DNA of 64,000 bases from an uncultured Faecalibaculum sp. GTDB lineage: Bacteria; Bacillota_I; Bacilli_A; Erysipelotrichales; Erysipelotrichaceae. Of the stretch, positions 43,136-54,876 are shown piece after piece (position 1 is the first letter of the stretch; every line of letters begins with the position of its first letter). The translations under genes were made by a program, and so were the position numbers. Below the pieces are notes generated by a model that saw only the letters and a program-made list of their open reading frames with translations, was not told the DNA's origin and searched no databases. The stretch spans positions 6,179 to 70,178 of the forward strand of contig NZ_CAJUPA010000007.1 of NCBI RefSeq assembly GCF_910588395.1, read 5' to 3'.

Positions 43136-43292
43136 GTGAGATTCATCACGGAATTCCCGAGAATAGTGTGAGATTTATCACGAAATTCCACGGAATAACG
43201 TGAATTTTATCACGGAATTCCGCGGAATAACGTGAGTGTTATCACAGAATTCCATGGAATAACGTGAGTTATATCACGTAATTCCCGTTTCC
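43136..43292. repeat. Five 32-bp tandem repeats, each with GTGA-N6-TCAC
   Basis: GTGA-N6-TCAC occurs at 43136, 43168, 43200, 43232 and 43264, exactly 32 bp apart. Between them the units share GGAATTCC-NN-GGAATAAC. The half-sites resemble Crp/Fnr-type operators (TGTGA-N6-TCACA). The array ends about 14 bp before TATACT (43306-43311), ahead of a broken AAA ATPase gene. Confidence 0.85.
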
Positions 43293-43347
43293 CTCCGGAA
43301 TCGGGTATACTGTTAGCAGAGTAAACAGAGCAGAAAGGGGGACAATC

Positions 43348-43559
43348 ATGAAGCGGACAGCTATGAACAAACTGCTGGAATGGAAGGAATCTGCATCCCG
43401 CAAGCCTCTTGTCCTGCGGGGAGTCAGGCAGGTGGGGAAAACCTGACATTGAACAACAATCTTCTGAATATTCCGCTCTATCTGGCAGATCAGACAGATC
43501 GCCTCATTGAAATTGCTCTGAGACAGCTGGACAGCAGAAACGAGCCGGTTCAATCCTGA
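43348..43559 (+). pseudogene. DUF4143-type AAA ATPase, collapsed remnant
   Basis: ATG 43348, behind AGAAAGGGGG, begins a typical ATPase N-terminus (MKRTAMNKLLEWKES, RKPLVLRGVRQVGKT) that stops with TGA right after Walker A. The next 100 bp in another frame read NNLLNIPLYLADQTDRL and resemble the C-terminus of the same family. About 350 residues between the ends are missing, so this is a deletion scar. Such ATPases usually have about 400 residues. Beyond it to 43675 nothing is supported. Confidence 0.75.
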
Positions 43560-43675
43560 AACCTCGCAACTGCAAAACTGATTTGAAGTCCTGCAGATGG
43601 ACTCTTTCAACAGCTTCTGCTTCGCAGAGCCGGCAAATCAAAGCCTGCTGCAACTGCAATGATCTGAAAACACAT

Positions 43676-43718
43676 AAAAAACCCGGAGGATATCAGCTGA
43701 CCTGTTCCCCCGGTCTTT
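43676..43718 (-). terminator. Terminator of the GNAT-peptidase S51 operon
   Basis: On the minus strand CCGGGGGA and TCCTCCGG pair and are followed by six T residues. Confidence 0.75.
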
Positions 43719-43720
43719 TC

Positions 43721-44389
43721 CTATGCTCCTGCACACACATCTGCAGCCCGATGATGCTCCACCTGCCCCATCACCGTGATTTCCCCATCCCGGATCAGCA
43801 GACCTCCCTCTTCATAGAGCGCCCAGGTCTCCAGGCCTCTTTCCGCCATGGCCCGGGCCATGCTCTCCCGCTGATGGCGACTGCCTGTGAAGTGGCATTC
43901 CAGATCAAAGTCCAGTATCCCCAGCCCGGTCTGCCAAGAAAAGGTGTCATAGTCGTCATCCGGCGTAATGTGATAGTCCCCAAGCTGCACCATGGCGCCT
44001 GCGGAGATCCCCCAGATCCGATCCTTCTGCCGGATGACGTTTTTCAGTCCGAACCGCCGGATTTTCTTCATGAACAGATCCGGTGCGCCACCAGGCAGAA
44101 TCAGCAGATCTGCCTCATCGATGGCTTTCACCATCTCGTCCCTGGATTCCCGGTACGGTGAAATCCAGGTCACGTCCCGGATCCCGAAAGACCGCAGCGG
44201 CTCTTCATACGCCCGCTTCCAGATCCCTCCGGCGCCATAGTCCCGCTCCCAGGTTTTCTGATCATGGACATCCGCAAAATCCGACATGGCCACCACACAG
44301 GCTTTCATTCCCGGCTTCAGCACCTTCTGCAGGTGCTTTTTCGCCCAGGGCCTGGCAATGTCTCCGGTGTTTGTCAGGATCCGGATCAT
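43721..44389 (-). CDS. Peptidase S51 (dipeptidase E-like) family protein
   Basis: A 222-residue enzyme. ILPGGAPD near residue 97 and the nucleophile elbow GISAGAM (Ser129) are characteristic of the S51 serine peptidases, which hydrolyse Asp-X dipeptides or cyanophycin. ATG 44389 overlaps the GNAT stop (ATGA). The exact substrate is not predictable. Confidence 0.87.
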   Translation of the reverse strand: MIRILTNTGDIARPWAKKHLQKVLKPGMKACVVAMSDFADVHDQKTWERDYGAGGIWKRAYEEPLRSFGIRDVTWISPYRESRDEMVKAIDEADLLILPGGAPDLFMKKIRRFGLKNVIRQKDRIWGISAGAMVQLGDYHITPDDDYDTFSWQTGLGILDFDLECHFTGSRHQRESMARAMAERGLETWALYEEGGLLIRDGEITVMGQVEHHRAADVCAGA

Positions 44390-44880
44390 GCCGTTTCTTC
44401 CTTCAGCGGTTTTGCAAAGAACACATCACAGGCAATGTGGCCAGTGCTACCCATGGGTGCATCGCTGCGGACAAATCCATGCTTTTCATAAAACCGCTGC
44501 GCCCGTTTCATGTTCCCGAAGGTCTCCAGGTAGCAGAGATCATAGTGACGGCCTGCTTCTTCCAGCACCTTCTCCACCAGCGCATGGGCTACGCCGGTGC
44601 CCCGGGCTGCCGGCAGCGTATACATTTTCTGCAGCTCACAGACTCCCGGGCGCCCGGGAAGCGGACCGTATCCGGCACCGCCCACAATTGTTCCCGTTTC
44701 ATCCTCCGCCACCCAGTACCGCATCTGCGGTGTTCCGTAGATCTCGGAAAACCGTCCCAGATCCGGATCACACCAGGCTGTCCCCTCGTGATCACCGCTG
44801 TATTCCTTCAGACAGTACCGGATGATTGCTTCCACTGCCGCATTGTCTCTTTGTTCCACTTCACGGATCCTTGCCTTCAT
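44386..44880 (-). CDS. GNAT-family N-acetyltransferase
   Basis: A 164-residue acetyltransferase. The acetyl-CoA loop LPAARGTGVAHALVE follows the central strand CELQKMYT, and YLETFGNMKRAQRFYEKHGFV forms the conserved C-terminal part. ATG 44880 follows GGGAAGAAG; the open frame upstream runs through a terminator. It is co-transcribed with the S51 peptidase. The substrate is unknown. Confidence 0.88.
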   Translation of the reverse strand: MKARIREVEQRDNAAVEAIIRYCLKEYSGDHEGTAWCDPDLGRFSEIYGTPQMRYWVAEDETGTIVGGAGYGPLPGRPGVCELQKMYTLPAARGTGVAHALVEKVLEEAGRHYDLCYLETFGNMKRAQRFYEKHGFVRSDAPMGSTGHIACDVFFAKPLKEETA

Positions 44881-44950
44881 ATCTTCTTCCCTTTCCTGTT
44901 CTTCCCGTTTTCTGTCCTGCCCGGTTTGTCTTTGCTGGTCCGGATATGGC

Positions 44951-44977
44951 AAAAGGAGCAGACTGTTCCTGCTCCTT
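44951..44977 (-). terminator. Terminator of the membrane protein gene
   Basis: AAGGAGCAG and CTGCTCCTT form a 9-bp stem with TTTT on the minus strand. Confidence 0.8.
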
Positions 44978-44993
44978 CTGTACATTTTGCCGC

Positions 44994-45599
44994 TTACTCT
45001 CTGACGATTTCGCTCACCAGATCCGGATCCTTGGCTTCCGTAATCACATCCACCACTTCACTGCCCGCACCGGTTTTCGTCAGTTTGAAATAAATCTGCC
45101 CGTCTGCCGGATGGCTGTCATCCACGATCCAGTTGTAGCAGTCAATCTCCACATCGTAGTTCTTGCCGTTTTCCGTATTCGTGAAATACGTATCGAAAGG
45201 CAGGATGCTGTTGACCACATCCCGGGCCTGATGCAGCGCCGCTTCCACCGTATCTCTGCCGGCATCATCTGCCATGTTCAGATGAATCCGGAGCGTGGCG
45301 CTTTTCAGATTGTCCGTCACAGCCTCCACACCGCCAATGCCGGAGAGCTCCTGCTGAATCTGATCCAGCTGAGACTGTTCTATTTTCGGATTCAGGTCTC
45401 CGGAATCAAATCGGACACCCACCACCGGCTGATTCTGTTCCTCCATGGAAGTCAGCAGTACATATCCCACGATCACACAGGGAATCGCTATGATGATCAG
45501 CGTGATCCACACCAGCAGATGACCCTGCTTCTGCTTCGGCTGTCTGGGTGTTCTGACCTTCCGCTTTCTGCTGCCTGAGGTTTTGTTTGGTTCTGCCAT
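44994..45599 (-). CDS. Membrane-anchored protein of unknown function (201 aa)
   Basis: A basic cytoplasmic tail of 28 residues (SGSRKRKVRTPRQPKQKQ) leads into one membrane helix (LLVWITLIIIAIPCVIVGYVLL) and an extracellular domain of about 150 residues with alternating charged and hydrophobic strands (VEAVTDNLKSATLRIHLNM, TYFTNTENGKNYDVEIDCYNW). I do not recognise the family. ATG 45599 follows AGGAGGAAGCG. It lies 61 bp behind gatB and may be read from the gat operon. Confidence 0.75.
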   Translation of the reverse strand: MAEPNKTSGSRKRKVRTPRQPKQKQGHLLVWITLIIIAIPCVIVGYVLLTSMEEQNQPVVGVRFDSGDLNPKIEQSQLDQIQQELSGIGGVEAVTDNLKSATLRIHLNMADDAGRDTVEAALHQARDVVNSILPFDTYFTNTENGKNYDVEIDCYNWIVDDSHPADGQIYFKLTKTGAGSEVVDVITEAKDPDLVSEIVRE

Positions 45600-45660
45600 C
45601 GCTTCCTCCTGTCAACGGTCAGTATACCATACCGACTGCACCTGCGTCCTTCGCGGTTTC

Positions 45661-47088
45661 TTACCGTTTTGCAAGTTCTTCCCGGATCAGCTCGTTGGTC
45701 CGTTTCGGGTTGGCTGTTCCACGGGACTTCTTCATCACCTGGCCCACCAGGAATCCGATGGCTCTGTCCTTGCCTGCCTTGTAATCCTCGATGGACTTCG
45801 GGTTGGCATCCAGCACCTCGGTGACCAGTGCCAGAATTGCACCGTCGTCACTGACCTGCTTCATGCCCTTTTCTTCCACGATCACGGAAGGCTCCCTGCC
45901 GGAGGCCATCATTTCCTCGAAGACCGTCTTGGCCTGCTTGCCGGAAATCGATCCATCGCTGACCAGGTTCACCAGCTGTGCCAGATATGCCGGTTTAAGA
46001 CCCGGATCGGCAAAGGTCCGGTTTTCCTTGTTCAGCCAGGCAGTCAGATCACCCATGACCCAGTTGGCTGTCTTCTTGGCATCCTTTGCCTCTTTGACCG
46101 CCGCCTCGTAGTAATCCGCCATGGCCGGATCTGCCACCAGCACCTGCGCATCGTATTCGCCCAGGCCATACTCCTTCATGAACCGGGCACGGCGCTGACC
46201 GGGGAGTTCTTCCATGTTCTCCTGAATGTCCCGGATCCAGGCGGGATCCAGCTGGATCGGGAAAATGTTGGGTTCCGGGAAATACTTGTAATCCACAGTC
46301 CCTTCCTTTTTCCGCATCAGCACCGTGGTCTTCTGACTTTCATCATACCGCCGGGTCGCCTGCTCCACCTGGCCGCCTTCATCCAGAATCCGGCTCTGCC
46401 GCTCGATTTCCGCAGCCACCGCCTTCTGCACATTGGCAATGGAGTTCAGGTTCTTGATCTCCGTCTTGGTGCCCAGTGTGTCATCCGCCGAAAGGGAAAT
46501 GTTCACATCGCAGCGCATGGAGCCTTCTTCCATCTTCACATCGGATACGTTCAGATACAGCAGGATCTGCCGCAGGGTATCCACATACGCTGCCGCTTCC
46601 TGAGCGGAATGCATGTCCGGACGGGACACGATTTCCACCAGGGGGACACCCGCCCGGTTGAAGTCAATGTAGGTGCCGGAATCCCGGTGGAACTGCTTGG
46701 CGGTGTCTTCCTCCATATGAATGCGCTCGATCCGGATCTTCTTCCGTTCGCCGTCTTCCGTCTCGATTTCCACATAGCCGTCCCGGCCAACGGGATGGAA
46801 CTGCTGGGTGATCTGGAATCCCTTGGGCAGATCCGAATAGTAATAGTTTTTCCGGTCAAACTTCACCAGAGGATCGATCTCGCAGTGCAGACCGGTGCAG
46901 GCTTTGATGGCCAGCTTCACCGCCTCCCGGTTCACGCAGGGCAGCGTGCCGGGCATGGCCAGGTCCACCACGCTGGTGCAGGTGTTGGCGGTTTCTCCGA
47001 ATTTCACCGGCGCCCCGGAAAACATCTTCGTCCCGGTCTTGAGCTCGCAGTGGATCTCAATGCCGATGGTTGTCCTGTACTTACTCAT
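45661..47088 (-). CDS. gatB: Asp-tRNA(Asn)/Glu-tRNA(Gln) amidotransferase subunit B
   Basis: A 475-residue protein of normal length. It starts MSKYRTTIGIEIHCELKTGTKMF and contains the kinase-like core (SDLPKGFQITQQFHPVG, RIHMEEDTAK, DFNRAGVPLVEIVS) plus the C-terminal YqeY-like tail. It activates mischarged Glu-tRNA(Gln) or Asp-tRNA(Asn) for transamidation. It overlaps gatA by eight bases. Its presence implies the indirect route to Gln-tRNA or Asn-tRNA. Confidence 0.96.
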   Translation of the reverse strand: MSKYRTTIGIEIHCELKTGTKMFSGAPVKFGETANTCTSVVDLAMPGTLPCVNREAVKLAIKACTGLHCEIDPLVKFDRKNYYYSDLPKGFQITQQFHPVGRDGYVEIETEDGERKKIRIERIHMEEDTAKQFHRDSGTYIDFNRAGVPLVEIVSRPDMHSAQEAAAYVDTLRQILLYLNVSDVKMEEGSMRCDVNISLSADDTLGTKTEIKNLNSIANVQKAVAAEIERQSRILDEGGQVEQATRRYDESQKTTVLMRKKEGTVDYKYFPEPNIFPIQLDPAWIRDIQENMEELPGQRRARFMKEYGLGEYDAQVLVADPAMADYYEAAVKEAKDAKKTANWVMGDLTAWLNKENRTFADPGLKPAYLAQLVNLVSDGSISGKQAKTVFEEMMASGREPSVIVEEKGMKQVSDDGAILALVTEVLDANPKSIEDYKAGKDRAIGFLVGQVMKKSRGTANPKRTNELIREELAKR

Positions 47089-48427
47089 GACGGCCCTCCT
47101 TCAGCAGCGCTTCCATACCCGCTGCCACATCAAACATTGTCTGCTCTTCAAAGGGCTTCGCGGCGATTTCCACCGCGAAGGGCAGGCCATCCTTCTTTCC
47201 CAGAGGAATGACCATGGAGGGATAGCCGGAGAAGTTTGCCAGCTGCATGTGCTCTTCCACAAACTCATCCTGTCCGAAGCGGACATCGCTGCTTTCCGCC
47301 AGCAGCGGGGCCACAGTGGGAGCCGCCGGACAGATCACGGCATCCACATTCCGGAACAGTGAAGCATAGGCCTCACAGATCAGCCGGCGGATCTTCTGGG
47401 CTTTCCGGAACAGCCGGTCCTGGTTTTCCTCGAACAGAGAATAGGAACCAATCACAAACCGGGCCCGGACATAGCTGGAAAAGCCGGCGGTCCGGGAAGC
47501 CGTCATTACATCTTCCACACTCTCACCGGGTTTGCGCACACCGAACCGGATGCCATCCAGGTTGGAGTGGTTGGCTGCAGCTTCACTGTTGGCAATGGTC
47601 TTGTATACCGGGGCAATCAGATCCATCAGCTGCTCCGGCATGGTCACATGCGTCACGTCTGCCCCTGCAGATTCCAGATCGCTGACGAGTTTCTGAAAGG
47701 CAGCGGCAATGGCCTCGTCCCTGAGGGCATCGGCAACCGTATCAAAGACTGCGATTTTCTTCCCGGCCAGATTCGGATTCAGGCAGGCTTCGTATTCCCC
47801 CACCGGTTCCAGGCTGCTGGTCATGTCATGGTCATCCCGGCCCGCCAGAATTTCCAGGGCAGCAGCGGCATCCTTCACGCTGGTGGTGAAATACCCCACA
47901 TGATCCAGACTGGAGGCATAGGGAATGATCCCGTACCGGGAAATGCGGCCATAAGTCGGCTTGACTCCCACCACGCCGTTGTAGCTGGCGGGCTTGCGGA
48001 CAGAGTCTCCCGTGTCCGTGCCAATGGCCAGGGGTGCGGCTGCTCTGGCTGTCAGCACAGCGCTGCCGCCGGAAGAACCACCGGCAATGCGGTCCTGGTC
48101 CCAGGCATTGTGCACCGGACCTGTGGCTGCGTTGCGGTTGGTGCCCCCCATGCCCAGCTCATCCATGCTGGCTTTGACCACCGGTGTGAAACCTGCATGT
48201 TTCAGCTTTGTCACAATGGTGGCGTCATAGACCGGGACATAGTTGTCCAGGATCCGGCTGCTGGCCGTGGTCCGGATGCCCTTCGTGCTGATGTTGTCCT
48301 TCAGGATCACGGGAATGCCTGCTTCGGGGGCATCATCCACGATGGTCACCGCGGCATTGAGTTCCGGCTGCAGTTCATGAATCCGCCGGAGACTCTCCTG
48401 TACACTGATTGTCTGTTCAAACGCCAT
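47081..48427 (-). CDS. gatA: Amidotransferase subunit A
   Basis: The glutaminase subunit, an amidase-signature enzyme. The Ser-cisSer-Lys triad is visible as Lys in VILKDNIS, GGSSGGSA, and the nucleophile region TDTGDSVRKPAS. With 448 residues it is shorter than the usual 480 or so, mainly in the N-terminal helices, while the catalytic core is complete. ATG 48427 lies one base after gatC. Confidence 0.95.
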   Translation of the reverse strand: MAFEQTISVQESLRRIHELQPELNAAVTIVDDAPEAGIPVILKDNISTKGIRTTASSRILDNYVPVYDATIVTKLKHAGFTPVVKASMDELGMGGTNRNAATGPVHNAWDQDRIAGGSSGGSAVLTARAAAPLAIGTDTGDSVRKPASYNGVVGVKPTYGRISRYGIIPYASSLDHVGYFTTSVKDAAAALEILAGRDDHDMTSSLEPVGEYEACLNPNLAGKKIAVFDTVADALRDEAIAAAFQKLVSDLESAGADVTHVTMPEQLMDLIAPVYKTIANSEAAANHSNLDGIRFGVRKPGESVEDVMTASRTAGFSSYVRARFVIGSYSLFEENQDRLFRKAQKIRRLICEAYASLFRNVDAVICPAAPTVAPLLAESSDVRFGQDEFVEEHMQLANFSGYPSMVIPLGKKDGLPFAVEIAAKPFEEQTMFDVAAGMEALLKEGRHE

Positions 48428-48428
48428 T

Positions 48429-48722
48429 TTATTTCACCACCTTGGGCACATGCACGTGTCCCATGCGGATGTCTCCCGCATTTGCCAGAGCATCTTTCTG
48501 ATTCAGCGTTTCGCACTCCACATCCTCACGCAGAAAGACCGTCGGCGTTTCAAAGGGCCAGATCATCGGCTCCACACCCTCTGTATCCACCTGGCTGAAA
48601 AGCTCCACCTGGGCTTCCACCGCCTCGAAGTCTTTTTTCAGCGCCTCTATTTCCTCATCCGAAAGCTCGAACTTCAGATCTGAAGCCAGCTTCCGGAAAT
48701 ATTCCGTACTGAATTTTTCCAT
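48429..48722 (-). CDS. gatC: Amidotransferase subunit C
   Basis: A 97-residue linker subunit that holds GatA and GatB together. The pattern LASDLKFELSDEEIEALKKDFEAV, QVDTEGVEPMIWPF and LREDV is typical. It is 18 bp behind camS and one base before gatA. Confidence 0.93.
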   Translation of the reverse strand: MEKFSTEYFRKLASDLKFELSDEEIEALKKDFEAVEAQVELFSQVDTEGVEPMIWPFETPTVFLREDVECETLNQKDALANAGDIRMGHVHVPKVVK

Positions 48723-48740
48723 GCAATTCCTTTCCAGTTG

Positions 48741-51792
<3,052 letters not shown>

Positions 51793-51802
51793 TCAGCCAC
51801 CA

Positions 51803-53953
51803 TTATCCTTTCACCTTCTGAAGCGAAGGGTGATTCATATTCAGTTTCCGGACACCGTTGGGATGACCGAACGCCACGGACACAATGTCCTTGTTCACCT
51901 CCCGGACGATTCCCGGCCCATACACTGCATGTTCCACATGATCGCCCTTGCGCAGCCTGACAGCGGGTTTTGCCCGGGCACTGCGGGAGCGTCTGGCGGA
52001 ACCGGCCGGGCTTTTGTGAACCGGATAGTTGTCCAGCGGCGTGGCCTCCTGCTTCACATACTCCTCAGGTATTTCCTGAATGAACCGGCTGGGTGTCTTG
52101 TGCCGGTCCAGCTGGAAGCTGTAACCGTTGTTCCAGGACAGATACAGTGCCTGTTTCGCCCGGGTCATGGCCACGTACATCAGCCGGCGCTCTTCTTCCA
52201 GGCCTTCCTTGCCGGATTCCTCCATGGCCCGGCTGGAAGGGAACACCCCTTCATTCAGGCCGATGATGTGCACCTGCTCGAATTCCAGCCCCTTGGCTGC
52301 GTGCACCGTCATCAGGGAGACGGCATTCTGGCTGTCTTCTTCCCGGTCCGTGAACAGGGACAGATCCTGCAGGTAATCCTCCAGAGTCAGCTCCGGATTG
52401 CGTTCCAGCGCCTGCTGAATATCCTTCCGCAGCTCCTCGATGTTCTCCAGCCGGTCTTCTTCCCTGGTCTCCTTGAGCATTTCCATGTAGCCGGCTTCAT
52501 CCGCAATGCGCATCATGAGCCTGTCCAGGGGGACTGTGCCCCGCAGCGACTTCATTTCGTCCACCAGTTCCACAAAAGGAGCGAATTTCCGGGCTGTGGA
52601 GCCGGAGACGGACTGGGGATCCCGCAGCACTTCCAGCATGTTGATGCCCCGTTCATGGGCTTCATTCTGCAGCTTTTCCACGGTTTTGGCGCCGATACCC
52701 CGCCGGGGCACATTGATGACCCGCATCACTGCCAGATCCAGAGACCGCTGCTGCGGATCCTGGGGATCGGGTTCCGTGATCAGTTTCAGGTAGGACAGCA
52801 TGTCCTTGATCTCCTGCCGTTCATAGAACCGGACGCCGCCATATATACGGTAGGGAATCCGCAGTTTTCCCAGGACCCGTTCTATGCCCCGGGAAAGATA
52901 GTTGGACCGGTAGAGCACGGCGATGTCGCTGTACTGCAGGCCCTCTTTCCGGGCACGGGTGATGTCCCGGGCAATCTGCAGCGGTTCCTGGGCATCTTCC
53001 CGGGCTTCGAAGGTTTCGATTTTCCGGTCAGAGGCAATCTGTGAAAACAGATTTTTTTCGATCCGCCCGCTGTTGTGGGCAATCAGAGCGTTGGCTGCAT
53101 CCAGAATGGTCTGTGTCGACCGGTAGTTCTGGTCCAGGATCACGGTTCTGGTATCCGGAAAATCCCGGGCAAAATTCAGGATGATGCCCACTGCCGCGCC
53201 CCGCCATGTATAAATGGTCTGGTCCGGATCTCCCACCACACATAGATGGGCATCCGGGCCCTTGAGCAGCCGGATGATGTCGTACTGCACCGGATCCACG
53301 TCCTGGAACTCATCCACGTGGATGTAGTCCAGCCGGTTCTGCCATTTTTCCCGGACTTCCGGATCTGTTTTCAGCAGGTCCCGGGCTTTCAGCAGCAGGT
53401 CATCAAAATCCAGGGCTTTCATCTCAGCCAGCTGGTTTTCGTACCGTTCATAGATTTCGGCTTCCGGTCCGTCCCAGTCCTTTCTGGCTTCCCGGGGGGT
53501 GAAACCGGCGGTTTTCCAGCCGGAGATCCGTCCCAGCACCCGGGCAGGCGCAAACTCCGTCCGGTCCAGGTCCAGATCCCGGTAAATGGGACGCAGAATG
53601 GATTTCTGATCATCCGCATCCAGAATCGTGAAGGTTTTGGGATAGCCCAGTGACAGGGCATCTTCCCGGAGAATGCGGACACAGAGAGAATGAATGGTGG
53701 ATATGCGCACATCCCGGGCATCTTCCTGCAGAATGCCCTCCAGGCGTTCTTTCATTTCCCGGGCTGCTTTATTGGTGAAGGTAATGGCGAGAATCCGCCA
53801 GGGGCGCACGCCTGTCTGGACCAGATTGGCGATCCGGGCCATGAGAACCCGGGTTTTTCCGGAACCGGCGCCGGCTATGATGCGGACATCCTGATCCAGG
53901 GTCAGAGCCGCTTCTTTCTGAGGGGTGTTGAGGGAATCGATTACAGTACTCAT
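51803..53953 (-). CDS. pcrA: ATP-dependent DNA helicase PcrA/UvrD
   Basis: A 716-residue superfamily 1 helicase. Walker A GAGSGKT lies at residues 28-34; LAITFTNKAAREMKER, VDEFQDVDPVQYDI, VGDPDQTIYTWRGA and MTVHAAKGLEFEQV are all intact, and the C-terminus has the PcrA Tudor-like tail (GDHVEHAVYGPGIV). ATG 53953 follows the extended site AGGAGGTGAT. It heads the pcrA-ligA-camS-gatCAB operon. Confidence 0.96.
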   Translation of the reverse strand: MSTVIDSLNTPQKEAALTLDQDVRIIAGAGSGKTRVLMARIANLVQTGVRPWRILAITFTNKAAREMKERLEGILQEDARDVRISTIHSLCVRILREDALSLGYPKTFTILDADDQKSILRPIYRDLDLDRTEFAPARVLGRISGWKTAGFTPREARKDWDGPEAEIYERYENQLAEMKALDFDDLLLKARDLLKTDPEVREKWQNRLDYIHVDEFQDVDPVQYDIIRLLKGPDAHLCVVGDPDQTIYTWRGAAVGIILNFARDFPDTRTVILDQNYRSTQTILDAANALIAHNSGRIEKNLFSQIASDRKIETFEAREDAQEPLQIARDITRARKEGLQYSDIAVLYRSNYLSRGIERVLGKLRIPYRIYGGVRFYERQEIKDMLSYLKLITEPDPQDPQQRSLDLAVMRVINVPRRGIGAKTVEKLQNEAHERGINMLEVLRDPQSVSGSTARKFAPFVELVDEMKSLRGTVPLDRLMMRIADEAGYMEMLKETREEDRLENIEELRKDIQQALERNPELTLEDYLQDLSLFTDREEDSQNAVSLMTVHAAKGLEFEQVHIIGLNEGVFPSSRAMEESGKEGLEEERRLMYVAMTRAKQALYLSWNNGYSFQLDRHKTPSRFIQEIPEEYVKQEATPLDNYPVHKSPAGSARRSRSARAKPAVRLRKGDHVEHAVYGPGIVREVNKDIVSVAFGHPNGVRKLNMNHPSLQKVKG

Positions 53954-53973
53954 TTTCTATATCACCTCCTGTC

Positions 53974-54003
53974 AGTATACTATTGCCCCGCAAACTCAGG
54001 CAA
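53974..54003 (-). promoter_or_regulatory. Promoter of the pcrA-ligA-camS-gat operon
   Basis: On the minus strand TTGCCT (53998-54003), an 18-base spacer and TATACT (53974-53979) lie shortly before the pcrA ribosome site. Confidence 0.6.
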
Positions 54004-54019
54004 ATCGGCGGACAAAGGG

Positions 54020-54043
54020 AAAAAGCCGTCCAGGCGGCTTTTT
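54020..54043 (-). terminator. Terminator of the 191-aa gene
   Basis: AAAAAGCCG and CGGCTTTTT form a stem with T tail on the minus strand, beginning at the stop codon. Confidence 0.85.
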
Positions 54044-54618
54044 CAGACGGTATGATTCTTTTTCCGGATGGTCAGGTTCATCTGCACATCCCAGGGACTG
54101 TGGCAGTCCACAACCGCATCTCCCTGGTATTTCCGGTAAGGTCCTCCATAAAAGGAAACACTGGAGGAAATGATCCGGTTGTCCTCCAGCCAGCTGCAGG
54201 CCAGAGAGAACAGTTCCGCAGGCACATCGCCAATACGGCATTCCTGCACATAGACTCCGCAGCCGCCGGGTTCCGGGACCAGTCTGGCTGCCAGGGTGTC
54301 CGGTTCGTATTTCCAGCAGGGAGACAGGCTGTCCGGCACAGGCTGTTCATAGTCATCCCCGGGACTGAGAATGGCAGCATACTGACTGGTACAGGCTGCC
54401 GATACGGTCAGGGGAAAATGGCGGGTGAAGGTATCATTGGCGGGAGCTGATGTCATGGGCATTCGGACAGGAGGGGTGCCCGCAAATGCCGACACTTTCC
54501 AGGTGATCAGCCCGGCCATGATCAGACAGAACAGAAACTCCACGCCTTCCTGGAAGGGCAGCATGGCGGCAAGGGCCAGCAGGCAGAATGCCTGGATCCA
54601 GGACCGGTACATCGTCAT
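54043..54618 (-). CDS. Small membrane protein of unknown function (191 aa)
   Basis: Two hydrophobic segments at the N-terminus (WIQAFCLLALAAMLPF and GVEFLFCLIMAGLITWKV) anchor an extracytoplasmic domain of about 145 residues with four cysteines. No family is recognised. ATG 54618 follows AGGAGGAGTGAC. It is a single gene divergent from the LCP gene. Confidence 0.7.
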   Translation of the reverse strand: MTMYRSWIQAFCLLALAAMLPFQEGVEFLFCLIMAGLITWKVSAFAGTPPVRMPMTSAPANDTFTRHFPLTVSAACTSQYAAILSPGDDYEQPVPDSLSPCWKYEPDTLAARLVPEPGGCGVYVQECRIGDVPAELFSLACSWLEDNRIISSSVSFYGGPYRKYQGDAVVDCHSPWDVQMNLTIRKKNHTV

Positions 54619-54681
54619 GTCACTCCTCCTTTCCGGCGATGACGCCCGTGGGCGGCTGACTCATGTACAGTGTTTGTATGA

Positions 54682-54710
54682 TTGACTCAAGTATAGCGCT
54701 TTTATATTAA
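54682..54710 (+). promoter_or_regulatory. Promoter of the LCP gene
   Basis: TTGACT (54682-54687) and TATTAA (54705-54710) are spaced by 17 bases, giving a leader of about 160 nt before the LCP start. Confidence 0.6.
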
Positions 54711-54876
54711 GAAAAACCGAACAGTTTTCGAAGGAACTCACCAATCTTTGTCAATGAGCGCAAATGACCGGACTCCCGTCATATTCTGTTCAGCAGTGAT
54801 AAAGCAGTTTTTGGCCGCCGGCTGCAGATGCCAGCGGTTACCGGTCTATGTTACTATGGAACGTGGTGATGCACAT

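Noticed and set aside
43136..43292. CRISPR array
   Set aside because: The units are contiguous 32-bp tandem repeats without unique spacers and there are no cas genes.
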